DNA of 64,000 nucleotides from an uncultured Prevotella sp. GTDB taxonomy: Bacteria > Bacteroidota > Bacteroidia > Bacteroidales > Bacteroidaceae. Positions within the stretch are counted from its first letter, which is position 1, and each line of letters opens with the position of its first letter. The notes beneath the pieces are model-generated. The model ran no database searches. It worked only from the letters and a program-made list of their open reading frames with translations, and was not told where the DNA came from. Below are positions 32,067 to 42,460 of this stretch, one piece after another. The position numbers were made by a program, and so were the translations under genes. The stretch spans positions 1-64,000 of the forward strand of contig CADBVZ010000020.1 of NCBI GenBank assembly GCA_902798285.1, read 5' to 3'.

Positions 32067-34511
32067 TTAGAACGGATAGCCAATAGCGAAGTTAATCGTC
32101 TGTGCATCGCGGAAACGGGGTATGTTGAAGTAGCCGGAAGTGCCTGTATCGTAAGGACAGTGGAGGGCGAATCCCCAGTCAACGCGCACCACAAGGAATC
32201 CCAGGTCGTAACGTAGGCCGATACCTGTGCCTAAGGCGATGTCGTTGAAGAACTCAGAGGCCTTGAACTTCGACTGATCCATCATCTTATTGTACTCCAG
32301 CATGTCTTCTTGTGCTTCTTTAGTCTTTGCCTGGCTGATCTCCTCGTCAGAGAAGGTGTCGACGGTGAGGTTCCACACGTTGCCGGCATCGAGGAACACG
32401 GCGCCATGGAGATTGCCGAAGAGCGGCATGCGGTATTCCAGATTAGCGATCAACTTTGTGTCACCATTTCGGAACACGTAGTTAAACTGGCGGTCCTTTA
32501 TGTCAAGATCGTCAAAGCGTCCGGGGCCGATCCCCCTGACGCTGAAAGCACGGATGCTGTTGGCACCACCGGCATAGAACAGCTCGCTGAAGGGGGCATC
32601 GACGCTGTTGCCATAGCTCCAGATGATACCTGCATTCAGGTGACCCACTAACTTGGATGCCATGCCTATAGACCAGGTCTTGGTGAAGTCGGTCTCCAGC
32701 CTGAGGAACTGGGAGTAGGCCGTCTTGAAGAGCTTCTTGCCTTTCTCGTTGAATGACCTGCCACAAGCCATGTCGACCAGTGATACCACGTTGCCGGCTT
32801 CCTCGACGGTGGTCTCCCAACGGATGGGGTGGCGCAGGGTCGTCGGACTGGTGTAGGTATAGGTGTAGCGCATCTTTGGGATGAAGTAGTCTTCCATCGC
32901 GGCGGCCAGATACATGTTATCGTAGACGAGCGAGTCATAATTGATCGTGGTGCTGTTCTTGAACTGGTATTTCACCGTCAGGGGAGAAAACTCATGACGG
33001 CTGCTCTCCGATGTCTGCCAGCGATAGGTCCATTCGCCAGAAACCACATGCATCTTATAGTAGTCCGGACGCCTTATGACGTTGGTGGATACCTTTGCAT
33101 AGGTGGTTGGCGGGGTATAGAAACGGCGGCGACGGGGACGTCCGTTGTTGTCTCGACGGATGCGGTCGCTAAAGAATGGGGCGATGATGCGAGGGAACTC
33201 GATAGAGGCATCGGCACCGTATTCATAGGAACTCGACTTGTTGCCTGCATTACTCTGCCACTGGTAGGCACCATGCAGGTTGATGTCGAGTTTCTCGGCT
33301 CCCCGGAAGAGGTTACGCTTCGTGAAACCAATCTTGGCCTCAGGGCCGTAGCGTCCATTGGTACGTCCGATGGCATTGGCTTCGAAATAGAAGTCGTAAG
33401 GCTTGTCGAACGTGCAGGTCAGGCGCAGGTCGAGTGTGTCGGTCTCAGGCCGGGGCGTAAATTGGAAATCAGTACTGCTGAATACGCCTGTGGCATTGAT
33501 CTTGTTGGTGGATTCAAGATATCGGTCGTAGTTAAACTCCTGCCGGGGACGAAGTCGGAGGTTCCTCAGCACCACACTGGGACGTATGGGCGAGTGCTTG
33601 CCATGGAAGTGGATCGTGAGATGGCGGCGCTGGATGGAGTCCGTCATCTGCTCACGGAACGACTTGCGGAACAGTACGTCTATATGACCAATATACCATT
33701 TGTGCAGGGCCTCTGACGGCAAACCTTCGGCCAACTGGAATCGTAGTTGCGTCTTGTTATCTACTGCAAAGGTGTCGGCCAGGTAAGAGGCGTAATTGGG
33801 ATTATAATAATAGTAACCATTGTTGCGCATCAGTGTACTGATACGGGTACGCTCTCCATCGAGATTGGTAATGCTGAAGGGTTCGCCGGTCTTGATGAGA
33901 CTCTCCTCGCGGGTGGAGTCGATCAGCTGGTTCATGGCCTCAGGAAAATTCCTGTGGCTCACGGAATCGAGGGTAAACAACGAGTCGAGATGGATGGTGT
34001 AACCCACCTTGCACTTCTTGGGATTCTTCTGCGTGATGGTTTCGTAATTCACATACCCGCGGAAATAGCCATAGTTGCGGAGCACACTCTGTGCGACGGA
34101 GGCACGGAGGGCTGGGTTCATCTGACTCATCAGTACAGGGGGCTTGCCGAAACTCTTTACCATCCACTTGGCAAAGCCCGACTCCTTACCTATATATTTA
34201 TTATATACCCAGAGGTGCCATGACCAGGGAACCGTGTAATAGCTGCTGCCGAAGATGGATCCGTTAGGCTCTGTGGCCAGGGCGGCCTCCATCTCTTCTT
34301 TCATCTTGTCGAGATGATCTTCATAGGGATCATCGACAGGCTCGTCCTCATAGGCTATCTTGGTCAGACCCGTAAAGAGCTGCTCGCCTTCAGGGATGTT
34401 CTTGGTCATGGAACAAGAGTAGAAGATAAGTAAAAAGGTAAAAAGGTAAAAAGGTAAAAAGGCCGATGCCTTTACCTGCTTCCATTTGCTATGATATCTT
34501 ATTACTCTCAT
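32067..34511 (-). CDS. BamA/TamA-family outer-membrane lipoprotein
   Basis: An 814-residue Omp85 protein. A basic N-terminus and signal end in FLLIFYSC (lipidated Cys33), so unlike Proteobacterial TamA it is a lipoprotein. POTRA-like domains (about 130-340) precede a 16-strand barrel with the Omp85 signatures SIRAFSVRGIGPGRF (lid-lock RGIGPG) and a terminal strand ending in Phe. It sits 6 bp after a tamB-like gene and probably forms the TamA partner. Its signal region is encoded across four perfect octamers TAAAAAGG (34431-34462). Confidence 0.88.
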   Translation of the reverse strand: MRVIRYHSKWKQVKASAFLPFYLFTFLLIFYSCSMTKNIPEGEQLFTGLTKIAYEDEPVDDPYEDHLDKMKEEMEAALATEPNGSIFGSSYYTVPWSWHLWVYNKYIGKESGFAKWMVKSFGKPPVLMSQMNPALRASVAQSVLRNYGYFRGYVNYETITQKNPKKCKVGYTIHLDSLFTLDSVSHRNFPEAMNQLIDSTREESLIKTGEPFSITNLDGERTRISTLMRNNGYYYYNPNYASYLADTFAVDNKTQLRFQLAEGLPSEALHKWYIGHIDVLFRKSFREQMTDSIQRRHLTIHFHGKHSPIRPSVVLRNLRLRPRQEFNYDRYLESTNKINATGVFSSTDFQFTPRPETDTLDLRLTCTFDKPYDFYFEANAIGRTNGRYGPEAKIGFTKRNLFRGAEKLDINLHGAYQWQSNAGNKSSSYEYGADASIEFPRIIAPFFSDRIRRDNNGRPRRRRFYTPPTTYAKVSTNVIRRPDYYKMHVVSGEWTYRWQTSESSRHEFSPLTVKYQFKNSTTINYDSLVYDNMYLAAAMEDYFIPKMRYTYTYTSPTTLRHPIRWETTVEEAGNVVSLVDMACGRSFNEKGKKLFKTAYSQFLRLETDFTKTWSIGMASKLVGHLNAGIIWSYGNSVDAPFSELFYAGGANSIRAFSVRGIGPGRFDDLDIKDRQFNYVFRNGDTKLIANLEYRMPLFGNLHGAVFLDAGNVWNLTVDTFSDEEISQAKTKEAQEDMLEYNKMMDQSKFKASEFFNDIALGTGIGLRYDLGFLVVRVDWGFALHCPYDTGTSGYFNIPRFRDAQTINFAIGYPF
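34431..34462. repeat. Octamer array (4 x TAAAAAGG) in the TamA-like signal peptide
   Basis: Four identical 8-bp copies. As 8 is not a multiple of 3, gain or loss of one unit would shift the frame 17-28 codons after the start. Confidence 0.9.
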
Positions 34512-34517
34512 ATGTTT

Positions 34518-37500
34518 TTACTTGTTTACCTTTAAACTGTCTATTCTTATACTATCGCGTGGGGCCGTAGGTTGGCGCATAGGCATAGGCTGAGGCTGTT
34601 TCTTCCAGAAACGGAAGATGTCCCAGAAGTTATCGAGCTTTCTGCGCCAAATGAAACCTGCACCATATTGGCTAGTGTAGCCTTCCAACCAGTCGTATAC
34701 GTTCTGCTGGTAGAACAGCTTGAGATTCTGTGTTCCTTCCTGATTCAATCGGTATTCCATCGATACATTATCGAAGAACGACTGCTTCTGTCCCTCTTGC
34801 ATGGCGTCGCCAGTAGCCACCAGACCGCCAATCTGAATCTTCAGCCTGTTGTTGAAGAGCCGCTTGGAGAACTGGAACGAATAGTCGGTGGTCTCCTGAC
34901 CTGTGCGGGTGACGGAGTTCTCGATGCCGAAGCTGATGTCGACGGTCTTCAGTGCCGAGCCTGCAATGTTGTTGATTTCGCTCTGCAGGAAGGCGTTCAA
35001 AGCGGTGTTCATGGAGAAGTTACCCGTGCTTCCGCCATTTAGATACATGCCTGTAGTCAGCATGGCTACCGCCAGTTTGCCTCGCTCTTCATCACCCATG
35101 GCGTTCAACTCTGTATTGATCTTTGTATCCTCGGGTGCCTCGATGATGAACTTGAGTCCCATGTCGTTGAGGGTCTTGGTGATCTCTACACCACAATCGA
35201 AGGCCACACTCCGGGTGGCACCGCTCTCATCGCTCACAGTGGCTTTCGTGTGCTCTGTGGCTGTGATGTTCAGCTTCGGATTCATAGGATCACCAGTAAA
35301 CTCTACGTAACTGCCTTCCGTCACGGTGAAGGTCTTCAACGGAATGACGGGCAGTGAGTATTTCATTTCTCCGCTGGTAAGGGTGTAACGACCAGTGATG
35401 TTGATGCCCTCGGCGTTGTATTTCATGCGAAGGTCACCACCACCTGTCAGGTCGACATAGTTGCTTTCGTCGACATTCAGGTCGCAGACAATGTGAGCGC
35501 CTTGAGCCACATTGATGGTCAGGTCGGCATCCAATCCAGAAGGAGTAGGACGACTGACGACGGTTTGGGTGGAATCGCTGAAGTCGGTGAATTTTACCAG
35601 CTCATCGAGACGATTATCCTGCGAGAGGGGAGAGTCGAGCAAAAGATATGTCATGTCGGTAGAGCCGAGCACATCGAGTCGGCCTCGCATATTCAGGGCC
35701 TCTAATGGCCCCTGCACACGGGCCATGAAATTAACGAACGCCTTTCCCCACGCGATAGACTTTGGCTCTCGCTTGGCATTGATCAACATGAGGTTACGGG
35801 CCCTCATCCTCAGGTCGGTCGTGATGTTATCGAGATTTGAGAAGTCCACCTGGCCCATCAGGTTCAGGGGCTCGTCATTATAGGCATATAGTCCGTAGTT
35901 CTCAATGAGTAACTTGGAGTCGATGATACGCACGGGGTCGTTATCCATTCGCATTTTTACACCATATGGTATGCTGACCAGGTAAGCAGAGTCGACATAT
36001 ACCTCTCCGTCGACATCGGAGTGGGCTGTGGTGCCCTTGATATGGAGTTGTCCCTCAGCATAACCTTCGAAACCTACGATCTGGTCGGGAATGAAACCAT
36101 TGGCTATAGACAGCGGGAAGCGTGTCATATCGAACGTGGCGTCGATATAGCCTTCGCCCTCGTTGTGATAGGTTCCACTCAGCAGTCCGAACTCCTCATC
36201 ATCAAGCATCAGACGGGCTTCGATGGCATGGGCGTCTTCCTCTTTCTTCAGATATACGAGCTCAGTGCTTATGTTACCAATGGGCGAACCTTCGTAGGTC
36301 ATATTCTTCACAGCCATGTCGGAAGCCACGGAAATGTGGCCGTCCTGATCCTGTAAAATATGGTAATCGCCATTGAGAAATCCCGTGATACGTGGCAGAT
36401 AAGGAATGACTGAGGTTACCTCTCCGAGGTCGAGACGGTTCACACTGACGGTTAGATCCTGAAGCATCGTAGAGTCTTGATTCTCGGTATAGAGTTTCAA
36501 TCCCGTCTTGTCGTCGGCTATCAGATCAACTTTCGCTTGAATCTTATGGTTGCTACCCAGGAAAATGTAGTTGTCCTTGTTCAGGTTGAATTCCTTGAAT
36601 CCAAGCGTCGGACGGTCGGGCATCAGTTTGAATCGTATGCCTCCTTTTTCCATCTCAGCTGTGGCTCCTAAGCGCACACCCATCTTACCATGACTATCGT
36701 AATAACGCAATCCTGCCAAGGCGCCATGCTCGTGGATATGTCCGTCGATGAGGGTGTTGAATACGAATTGGGGATTCTTTTTGTTATTACGTATCTGCCC
36801 CTGATAACTCAGCCGCTCGCCCTTCTGTGTCAGATTCAGACGGATGGTGTCGATGCGAGTGCTGTCGTAGTTCAGCGAGTAGAGATAGCTGCTGCCGTTG
36901 ATACCCGTGGTGGGCGATGTGTTCACGTCGATAAGCAGTTCCTTGAAATCGATGTTCTGCCTACTCTTCAATAAATCTGCAATAGGATTATTACGTTTGC
37001 TCTCTATGTGGAGCTTCATGGTGGGAAGAAGACGTTTGATGGCAGGTTGGTCGATGACCTTTTGGTCGAATTGAGCCGTTATGGAGTCGCCCAATATATC
37101 CAATTGTTTCAGCAATCGTTCATAATCACCACTGGCGTCGAGTTTTACGATGAAGTCGCCGCTCTGAGCACGTACATAGGTGGTATCAGGTCGTGTCTTT
37201 ACTAATATACCCACTTTCTCAGGATGGTATGTGTTCTCTGCATCCTGGAAATACAGGTCGGTCAACAATCCGCTGACAGAATGGGTAAGCTTCATGTCCG
37301 ACTCGATATCCAAATCGCCTTTCAGCCCGATGACAAGGGGCTTGCTGGCCAGGCGCATCCTGAAGAGATCGGCCTTGGCGAGGTCGGCGCTCATAGTGGC
37401 TTCTATCTTCTTGGTGTTCAGTAGCGCGTCTATGCCGATGTTGCCACTAAACAATTCGTTGTTGCCAGTAAGCGATGCCTGGGCTCTACCATTTTGCAGG

Positions 37501-39062
37501 GTGGCCTTGGCAGTAAGATCGGTCAGATTCCAATGTCCATAGTGCAACTGGGTAATTCTGGCATCAGCTGTCAGGTGACTTTTGCTCGACAGGAAATCGG
37601 TGCCATAGCCCTTGGCCTTGATGTCGGCAGATACTGTGTAGATGGAATCCTTGGGCATGAAACGATGCAGGTTTATCTGGCTTACCTTGATGTTAGCATC
37701 GTAAGACATATAATTGGTCACCATGTTGCCCTTGGCGTTCACAGGTATGCTGGCACGCCCTTTCATCTTTACGATGCCTTTACCATCGCGCATGGTCAGG
37801 TCGGCGTTGTATTTGGTGCCCTCTGCTTGCAGTGTTCCGTCGAGTGTTATCCCGTTAGGGATGCGATAGTTCTTAGAAAGTTTTGGATCAACGAGAGCTG
37901 TGACGAAGTTCAGATCCTGCGCCTTGGCATTGAGCTTGATGTCGGCCTTCATCTTCTGCAGGTCTGTCACGTTGCCAATAATACCATTAGCAGTCAGTTG
38001 TAAGGCTGTGGGCAGATTTACTACTAGTCCAGTGAAGTCCAGATTCTGCAGGTTGCCGTTCAGCGAACCCTTGATGCTCAGTGGGTGATTGGGATAGTGC
38101 TGGATAAACTTCTGTGGCATATCACCCAAGAACTGCATCAGATCCTGTTTGCCTATCTGCGCATTCAGTCGGGCTTTCATCTTGCCAGGATTCTTATCGT
38201 CGAAGGTATTGAAGTCTAAGGCCAGCTCACCTTCTACATCAGAGTCTGTCGTCGACAGTTTCAGTTTAGGCATCTCCACACTCGTAGAGTCAACCCTGAT
38301 CTCACCTGCCAACTGGGTGAATGATTGTTTCAACTCACGATTATATATAAGGTGTCCGTTTCGCCAGTCCAGATCAGCTATCTGGTATAGACTGTTGCCA
38401 ATGTCGATGGTGGCGCCACGGGCTATAGCTTCTCCCATGTGAGTCTCGATATCGATGGAGTCTTGAGGCAGATGCAATTTTAAATTAGTATTGCTGAAAC
38501 AGAGACTATCTGCATTGATGACCCATTTTACGGGAGTAGAAGTGGTATCTACAGCTGCTGTGTCGGTAAGATTAATGTCCAACCATCCGTCGCGCATCCT
38601 GGCACCGTTCACGATAGCCGTTTCCTTGTCGAGGTCGATGCCCTTCGATGCGAGCCATAATTCATCGAACGCACCTTTGATGCGTACGTCGCTGATGAAA
38701 CCGTTGGTGTTGATCTTGGCTTGTTCTAATGATAACTCGTTGATGATGACCTGGTGTTTGAACAAAGGTCGCAGACGTACATCCACCACCATCTTTCCGA
38801 TGTCGGCTATCGTGTCTGTTACATTTGGGAGAGAGTCGTTCGGATGCAAGGCTCGAAAACCTTCTAAACCAAGATTCAGGGGGAACTCCATACAGACATG
38901 CTCTACAATAATCTCCATCCCCGTCTTTTCTGAGGCGATGGCAGCAACCTTCTTGACCGCCCAGTTCTGTACGGGTGGTAAATAGAGTAGCACGGCGAGT
39001 ATTATCATCAGCAGAAAGGGGGTGATCACCGCAATCCCAATCCACTTGAATACTTTCTTCAT
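34518..39062 (-). CDS. TamB-like translocation and assembly module protein
   Basis: A 1514-residue protein with one N-terminal membrane helix (about 8-28, WIGIAVITPFLLMIILAVLLYL) followed by a long, almost uninterrupted run of beta strands and a C-terminal TamB/DUF490 domain (about 1150-1450; VEFTGDPMNPKLNITATEHTKA). It bridges the inner and outer membrane as a hydrophobic groove, taking part in lipid transport or outer-membrane protein assembly. ATG at 39062 is preferred to the one at 39068. The TamA-like gene follows after 6 bp. The length is normal for Bacteroidota. Confidence 0.9.
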   Translation of the reverse strand: MKKVFKWIGIAVITPFLLMIILAVLLYLPPVQNWAVKKVAAIASEKTGMEIIVEHVCMEFPLNLGLEGFRALHPNDSLPNVTDTIADIGKMVVDVRLRPLFKHQVIINELSLEQAKINTNGFISDVRIKGAFDELWLASKGIDLDKETAIVNGARMRDGWLDINLTDTAAVDTTSTPVKWVINADSLCFSNTNLKLHLPQDSIDIETHMGEAIARGATIDIGNSLYQIADLDWRNGHLIYNRELKQSFTQLAGEIRVDSTSVEMPKLKLSTTDSDVEGELALDFNTFDDKNPGKMKARLNAQIGKQDLMQFLGDMPQKFIQHYPNHPLSIKGSLNGNLQNLDFTGLVVNLPTALQLTANGIIGNVTDLQKMKADIKLNAKAQDLNFVTALVDPKLSKNYRIPNGITLDGTLQAEGTKYNADLTMRDGKGIVKMKGRASIPVNAKGNMVTNYMSYDANIKVSQINLHRFMPKDSIYTVSADIKAKGYGTDFLSSKSHLTADARITQLHYGHWNLTDLTAKATLQNGRAQASLTGNNELFSGNIGIDALLNTKKIEATMSADLAKADLFRMRLASKPLVIGLKGDLDIESDMKLTHSVSGLLTDLYFQDAENTYHPEKVGILVKTRPDTTYVRAQSGDFIVKLDASGDYERLLKQLDILGDSITAQFDQKVIDQPAIKRLLPTMKLHIESKRNNPIADLLKSRQNIDFKELLIDVNTSPTTGINGSSYLYSLNYDSTRIDTIRLNLTQKGERLSYQGQIRNNKKNPQFVFNTLIDGHIHEHGALAGLRYYDSHGKMGVRLGATAEMEKGGIRFKLMPDRPTLGFKEFNLNKDNYIFLGSNHKIQAKVDLIADDKTGLKLYTENQDSTMLQDLTVSVNRLDLGEVTSVIPYLPRITGFLNGDYHILQDQDGHISVASDMAVKNMTYEGSPIGNISTELVYLKKEEDAHAIEARLMLDDEEFGLLSGTYHNEGEGYIDATFDMTRFPLSIANGFIPDQIVGFEGYAEGQLHIKGTTAHSDVDGEVYVDSAYLVSIPYGVKMRMDNDPVRIIDSKLLIENYGLYAYNDEPLNLMGQVDFSNLDNITTDLRMRARNLMLINAKREPKSIAWGKAFVNFMARVQGPLEALNMRGRLDVLGSTDMTYLLLDSPLSQDNRLDELVKFTDFSDSTQTVVSRPTPSGLDADLTINVAQGAHIVCDLNVDESNYVDLTGGGDLRMKYNAEGINITGRYTLTSGEMKYSLPVIPLKTFTVTEGSYVEFTGDPMNPKLNITATEHTKATVSDESGATRSVAFDCGVEITKTLNDMGLKFIIEAPEDTKINTELNAMGDEERGKLAVAMLTTGMYLNGGSTGNFSMNTALNAFLQSEINNIAGSALKTVDISFGIENSVTRTGQETTDYSFQFSKRLFNNRLKIQIGGLVATGDAMQEGQKQSFFDNVSMEYRLNQEGTQNLKLFYQQNVYDWLEGYTSQYGAGFIWRRKLDNFWDIFRFWKKQPQPMPMRQPTAPRDSIRIDSLKVNK

Positions 39063-39111
39063 CAACAATCGTATTGACGCTGCAAATATACGATAATTCT
39101 ACGAAAACCCA

Positions 39112-40047
39112 TCATTTCTCTTCAAAAATGTGATGGTTTTCCTTCAGATAGGGCACGCAATGGCGAATTTGTACGGGGAGTGTCTCTGTGTTGATGGTAT
39201 CAGAGGTGATTTTAAGACGAACGATGCAGGCTTCAGCATTAATGGGGTGTGTAGGGTCGAAGATGAAATTCCCAATGCTGTAGTAGATAGGTTTGCCTCT
39301 AAAGGTTTCGATGGTCTGTAGGGTATGAGTATGGTGACAGATGAGGGCATCGGCCCCAGCAAGAATCAGTTGATGGGCCTCCATCCGTTGACGGGGTACG
39401 GGCTTTAAGGTGTGTTCGCCACCCCAGTGGAGTGATACGATAATGACGGCGGTAGAGTCAGCTTTCCGCAACTGAAAAACACGTTGCATCAACGAGTCCA
39501 TAGGCTCTTGACTCACGCAAGGTTTGTCCGTGAGGTAGGAGTAGTTCTCAAGAGCGAGGCGTAAGGATGGCACAAACCACACCTTCCTGGGCGATGAGGC
39601 CAAAAGCACGGGTCCAGCAGCCTCTCGCATCGATGCTCCAGCACCTATAGGAACCATTCCTGCTGCCTTTATGTTTCGTTTTGTGTCAAGTAGTCCTTCG
39701 CGCCCTTGGTCTATCGAATGGTTATTGGCTAGGTTCAGGTGGGTGATGCCATGCTGTCTTAAAGTGTCGAGCCACTCAGGTTCGCTACGGAAGATGTATT
39801 GCTTGAATACGGGCGACTCTATCTTTGTGGCAGGGCATTCCAGATTGCCCACCACGATTTGAGCAGAACGAAACACGGAGTCGATACCATCCGAGAACAG
39901 ATGGTCTACTCCGTGATGGTTAATCACACGACGCACTCCTCTGTCCAACAGAATGTCGCCTGTGAATATGATGTTGAGTGTATCAGCACTATAGGCCGAT
40001 ACACTCAACAATAGGCTAACAGCCAGAGCTATAGAAGAATTCCTCAT
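39112..40047 (-). CDS. CapA-family (PgsA-like) metallophosphatase-fold protein
   Basis: A 311-residue exported protein with a signal peptide (ALAVSLLLSVSAYSA). It has the CapA signatures FTGDILLDRGV, VGNLECPAT, LNLANNHSIDQGREG, VSLHWGGEHT and ICHHTHTLQTIE, which form the metal site of calcineurin-like phosphoesterases. CapA proteins help export or anchor poly-gamma-glutamate, but many Bacteroidota homologues have no such polymer, so the role is open. Its signal peptide is encoded within the last 32 bp of the DUF3160 gene. Confidence 0.85.
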   Translation of the reverse strand: MRNSSIALAVSLLLSVSAYSADTLNIIFTGDILLDRGVRRVINHHGVDHLFSDGIDSVFRSAQIVVGNLECPATKIESPVFKQYIFRSEPEWLDTLRQHGITHLNLANNHSIDQGREGLLDTKRNIKAAGMVPIGAGASMREAAGPVLLASSPRKVWFVPSLRLALENYSYLTDKPCVSQEPMDSLMQRVFQLRKADSTAVIIVSLHWGGEHTLKPVPRQRMEAHQLILAGADALICHHTHTLQTIETFRGKPIYYSIGNFIFDPTHPINAEACIVRLKITSDTINTETLPVQIRHCVPYLKENHHIFEEK

Positions 40048-42460
40048 TCGCCTCTGGCAACTTGTTCAGTGGCACGATGATGCGCTTCATCCACTCGGGC
40101 ACGCCCTTACGTGCGTTCTTCTCTAACTGTTCCTGCCATTCCTCATCCGTGAGACGGGGCTGGTCGATGGGTTGAATGAACTCACGATAGCTCAACACAG
40201 ATCCGCGTGTGAGATACAGATAACCGCCAATTTCAACAACGACGTAGATCTCGTCAGCTTCGCCCACAGCCTCGAAGAGAATAGATTTGTCAGGATTGTT
40301 GTCTGCATTGGCTGTATACACATCGGCTACGAGGGCCACCTTTTTGTCAGCACCTTGCACATCGCTCCATCCCATCAGGAACTGGTCTTTCTCGCGAACC
40401 AGATCAAGACTGATATTCTCGAACGTTGCACCGATACACTCTATCTGACCGTATTCCTCTTCGCTCAGCTCCTTGCCAGCCAACTCTTTCTCACTGATGT
40501 TCAGTAGAAATTGTGCTTCCTCTCTGATGCGCTGGGTGGCATCTTTTATCTTGTCGGTCAGCATATCCTGCTCCTTCAGCAACTTCTCCGTGTTGTCGAG
40601 CAGTTCGATGGCTTTCTTCCAGAAACCAACATTAGGTTCTACGTAGCCTTTTACGATAGGCTCTGGTGGACCACCGCCTCCGCACTCAGCACCCATGGGC
40701 TGCTTGGCATAGAGTATGGCGTCGTGCTTCAGTTCTGCCCAAGAGGCAAGGGCTGCATTCAGGTCCTTCTTACTCCATTCAGGATTCAGCATAAAGTAAG
40801 GTAATTGCTTCTGGTTGTTTTTGTCGCCGCTCCATACGTTCAGCACTTTCAGTGTGTTCATCCACCGGGTACAGATAGTCTCGTCCCAGTTGATCTCGCC
40901 CATGCGTTTCTTCATGGCCTTCAGATGATTGTCGTAGTCCTTCCATGGGGTCTGCTCTTCCTTTAGGATTTGCTCCGCTGCTGATACACCCATGGCTGCC
41001 ATGAAGTCGAGTCCCTTAGGCGTAGCGCGCAAGGTGGGTTTATTGTCGTAGTCCACCATTTCTTGCAATACCTCTGCATCGGGCTGATAGCGCTGAGGCA
41101 TCACGTTGATCTTATTATGACTGGTGCGCTCGTATTTCGGACGGATACGCGTTGCCTTGTTGCCTATTTCCTCTAAGTCTTTCTTCAGTTTACTCATGGC
41201 CTGCTTGTCGTTCAGCAGATCCTCCATAGGCCTGTTAATCTTCTTCAGCTCGTCAATGACCTGTATGATGCTCAGGTTGTCGGGCTGGCCCATCATGTAG
41301 GTGATGATTTTGTTGATCTTGTCGTATTTCTGCTGTATTTCAGGATTGTTCATCATGGTGTAGGCTATGATGACAGCAGCGTTCACCTCATCGTCGTTAT
41401 CCATGCCGAAGGGCACACTCTGTAACCACATCATACCACGGAAATACTCCTCGAGTACATAGTTGCGGGTGTAGTGACCACGCGGACGGAACAAGCTGTA
41501 GCCAAACATCACGTTCTTATAATCGGCCATGAAGTTGCTAAAGTCGTCTGTAGCTTTTATTGCTTTATCTACCTCCTCTGCAATCAGTTGGTCAGTATTC
41601 GCATCATAGCTCTTCATACCTCTGAACAGCACATCTGCAATCGTGAAGAACCTCAGGTTGTGGGCAGTAGCACGCTCCAAAGCGGTGCCGCTCTCGGTCT
41701 TCTGGTAGAGTTTCTTCATAGCTTCCACCATGTCGTCGTTGTAACTCACGATGGTATGGAAGAACTGATACATCTCCAACTCGCGCAACATGCAGTCGAT
41801 GTAAAGATGATAGAGTTGCAGATAGAGGTCGGTGGTAACGAAGTTGGGGAATTCGCGATAGTCGTTCTCTTCGTATACCTGGAATAATTGTGCGTGGCGG
41901 GCGGGTACGATGGCAAAGCCTTCCTCGCCCAACTGCTGACTCAGTGCCTGATCGAACTCTTTTAGTTGCGTGGGGTTCGTCAGGTTCTGCATATTCACGC
42001 GCAAACCCTCAGGCACATCGAAGTTCTGCTTCCTGAGCTCGTCCTCACGAGCCTGCATACGCTTGATAAATGCGAGCTCCTCGTCAGAGTAGTTCAGTAG
42101 CTTCTTCTCGTCAACAACGCGCATGTAGAAGTCGCGCCAGCTCTCGTCCTCTCTCGACTCTATGCCAGCTGTTTCCACTTTTTCGTCGAAAGCCCACATC
42201 AGCGAGTCGTACCAGGTGGTTTGTGCAAAGACACCGCGGATGTAGGAGTCCATGAAGGGTAGTCCACGCTGGGCAGCCGGGGCGTTGCGAAGCGTACGGA
42301 CATCAGCAAGCGAGAGTCCACTCACATCCATGTTGTAATCAATACTGTCGAGTAGTTTCTCAACGTCGATCTGCGACGGACCCACTACTACGTTCTGTTT
42401 TTGGCTACAGGCGCAAATCAGTGCTGCCATGCAAGCCGTCAGTAATAATTTCTGTTTCAT
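40016..42460 (-). CDS. DUF3160 lipoprotein
   Basis: An 814-residue lipoprotein (LLLTACMAALICAC, lipidated Cys18). The rest is largely alpha-helical, with LYLQLYHLYIDCMLRELEMY and AECGGGGPPEPIVKGYVEPN, and a compact C-terminal beta part (EIYVVVEIGGYLYLTRGSVLSYREF). This matches the DUF3160 family seen in Bacteroidota and methanogens; function unknown. It overlaps the upstream small-protein gene by 4 bp and the CapA gene by 32 bp, so the three are one translational unit. Confidence 0.8.
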   Translation of the reverse strand: MKQKLLLTACMAALICACSQKQNVVVGPSQIDVEKLLDSIDYNMDVSGLSLADVRTLRNAPAAQRGLPFMDSYIRGVFAQTTWYDSLMWAFDEKVETAGIESREDESWRDFYMRVVDEKKLLNYSDEELAFIKRMQAREDELRKQNFDVPEGLRVNMQNLTNPTQLKEFDQALSQQLGEEGFAIVPARHAQLFQVYEENDYREFPNFVTTDLYLQLYHLYIDCMLRELEMYQFFHTIVSYNDDMVEAMKKLYQKTESGTALERATAHNLRFFTIADVLFRGMKSYDANTDQLIAEEVDKAIKATDDFSNFMADYKNVMFGYSLFRPRGHYTRNYVLEEYFRGMMWLQSVPFGMDNDDEVNAAVIIAYTMMNNPEIQQKYDKINKIITYMMGQPDNLSIIQVIDELKKINRPMEDLLNDKQAMSKLKKDLEEIGNKATRIRPKYERTSHNKINVMPQRYQPDAEVLQEMVDYDNKPTLRATPKGLDFMAAMGVSAAEQILKEEQTPWKDYDNHLKAMKKRMGEINWDETICTRWMNTLKVLNVWSGDKNNQKQLPYFMLNPEWSKKDLNAALASWAELKHDAILYAKQPMGAECGGGGPPEPIVKGYVEPNVGFWKKAIELLDNTEKLLKEQDMLTDKIKDATQRIREEAQFLLNISEKELAGKELSEEEYGQIECIGATFENISLDLVREKDQFLMGWSDVQGADKKVALVADVYTANADNNPDKSILFEAVGEADEIYVVVEIGGYLYLTRGSVLSYREFIQPIDQPRLTDEEWQEQLEKNARKGVPEWMKRIIVPLNKLPEANEEFFYSSGC

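Noticed and set aside
32829-33716. 295-residue open frame on the plus strand opposite the TamA-like gene
   Set aside because: Antisense shadow of the barrel gene; no signal, motif or promoter.
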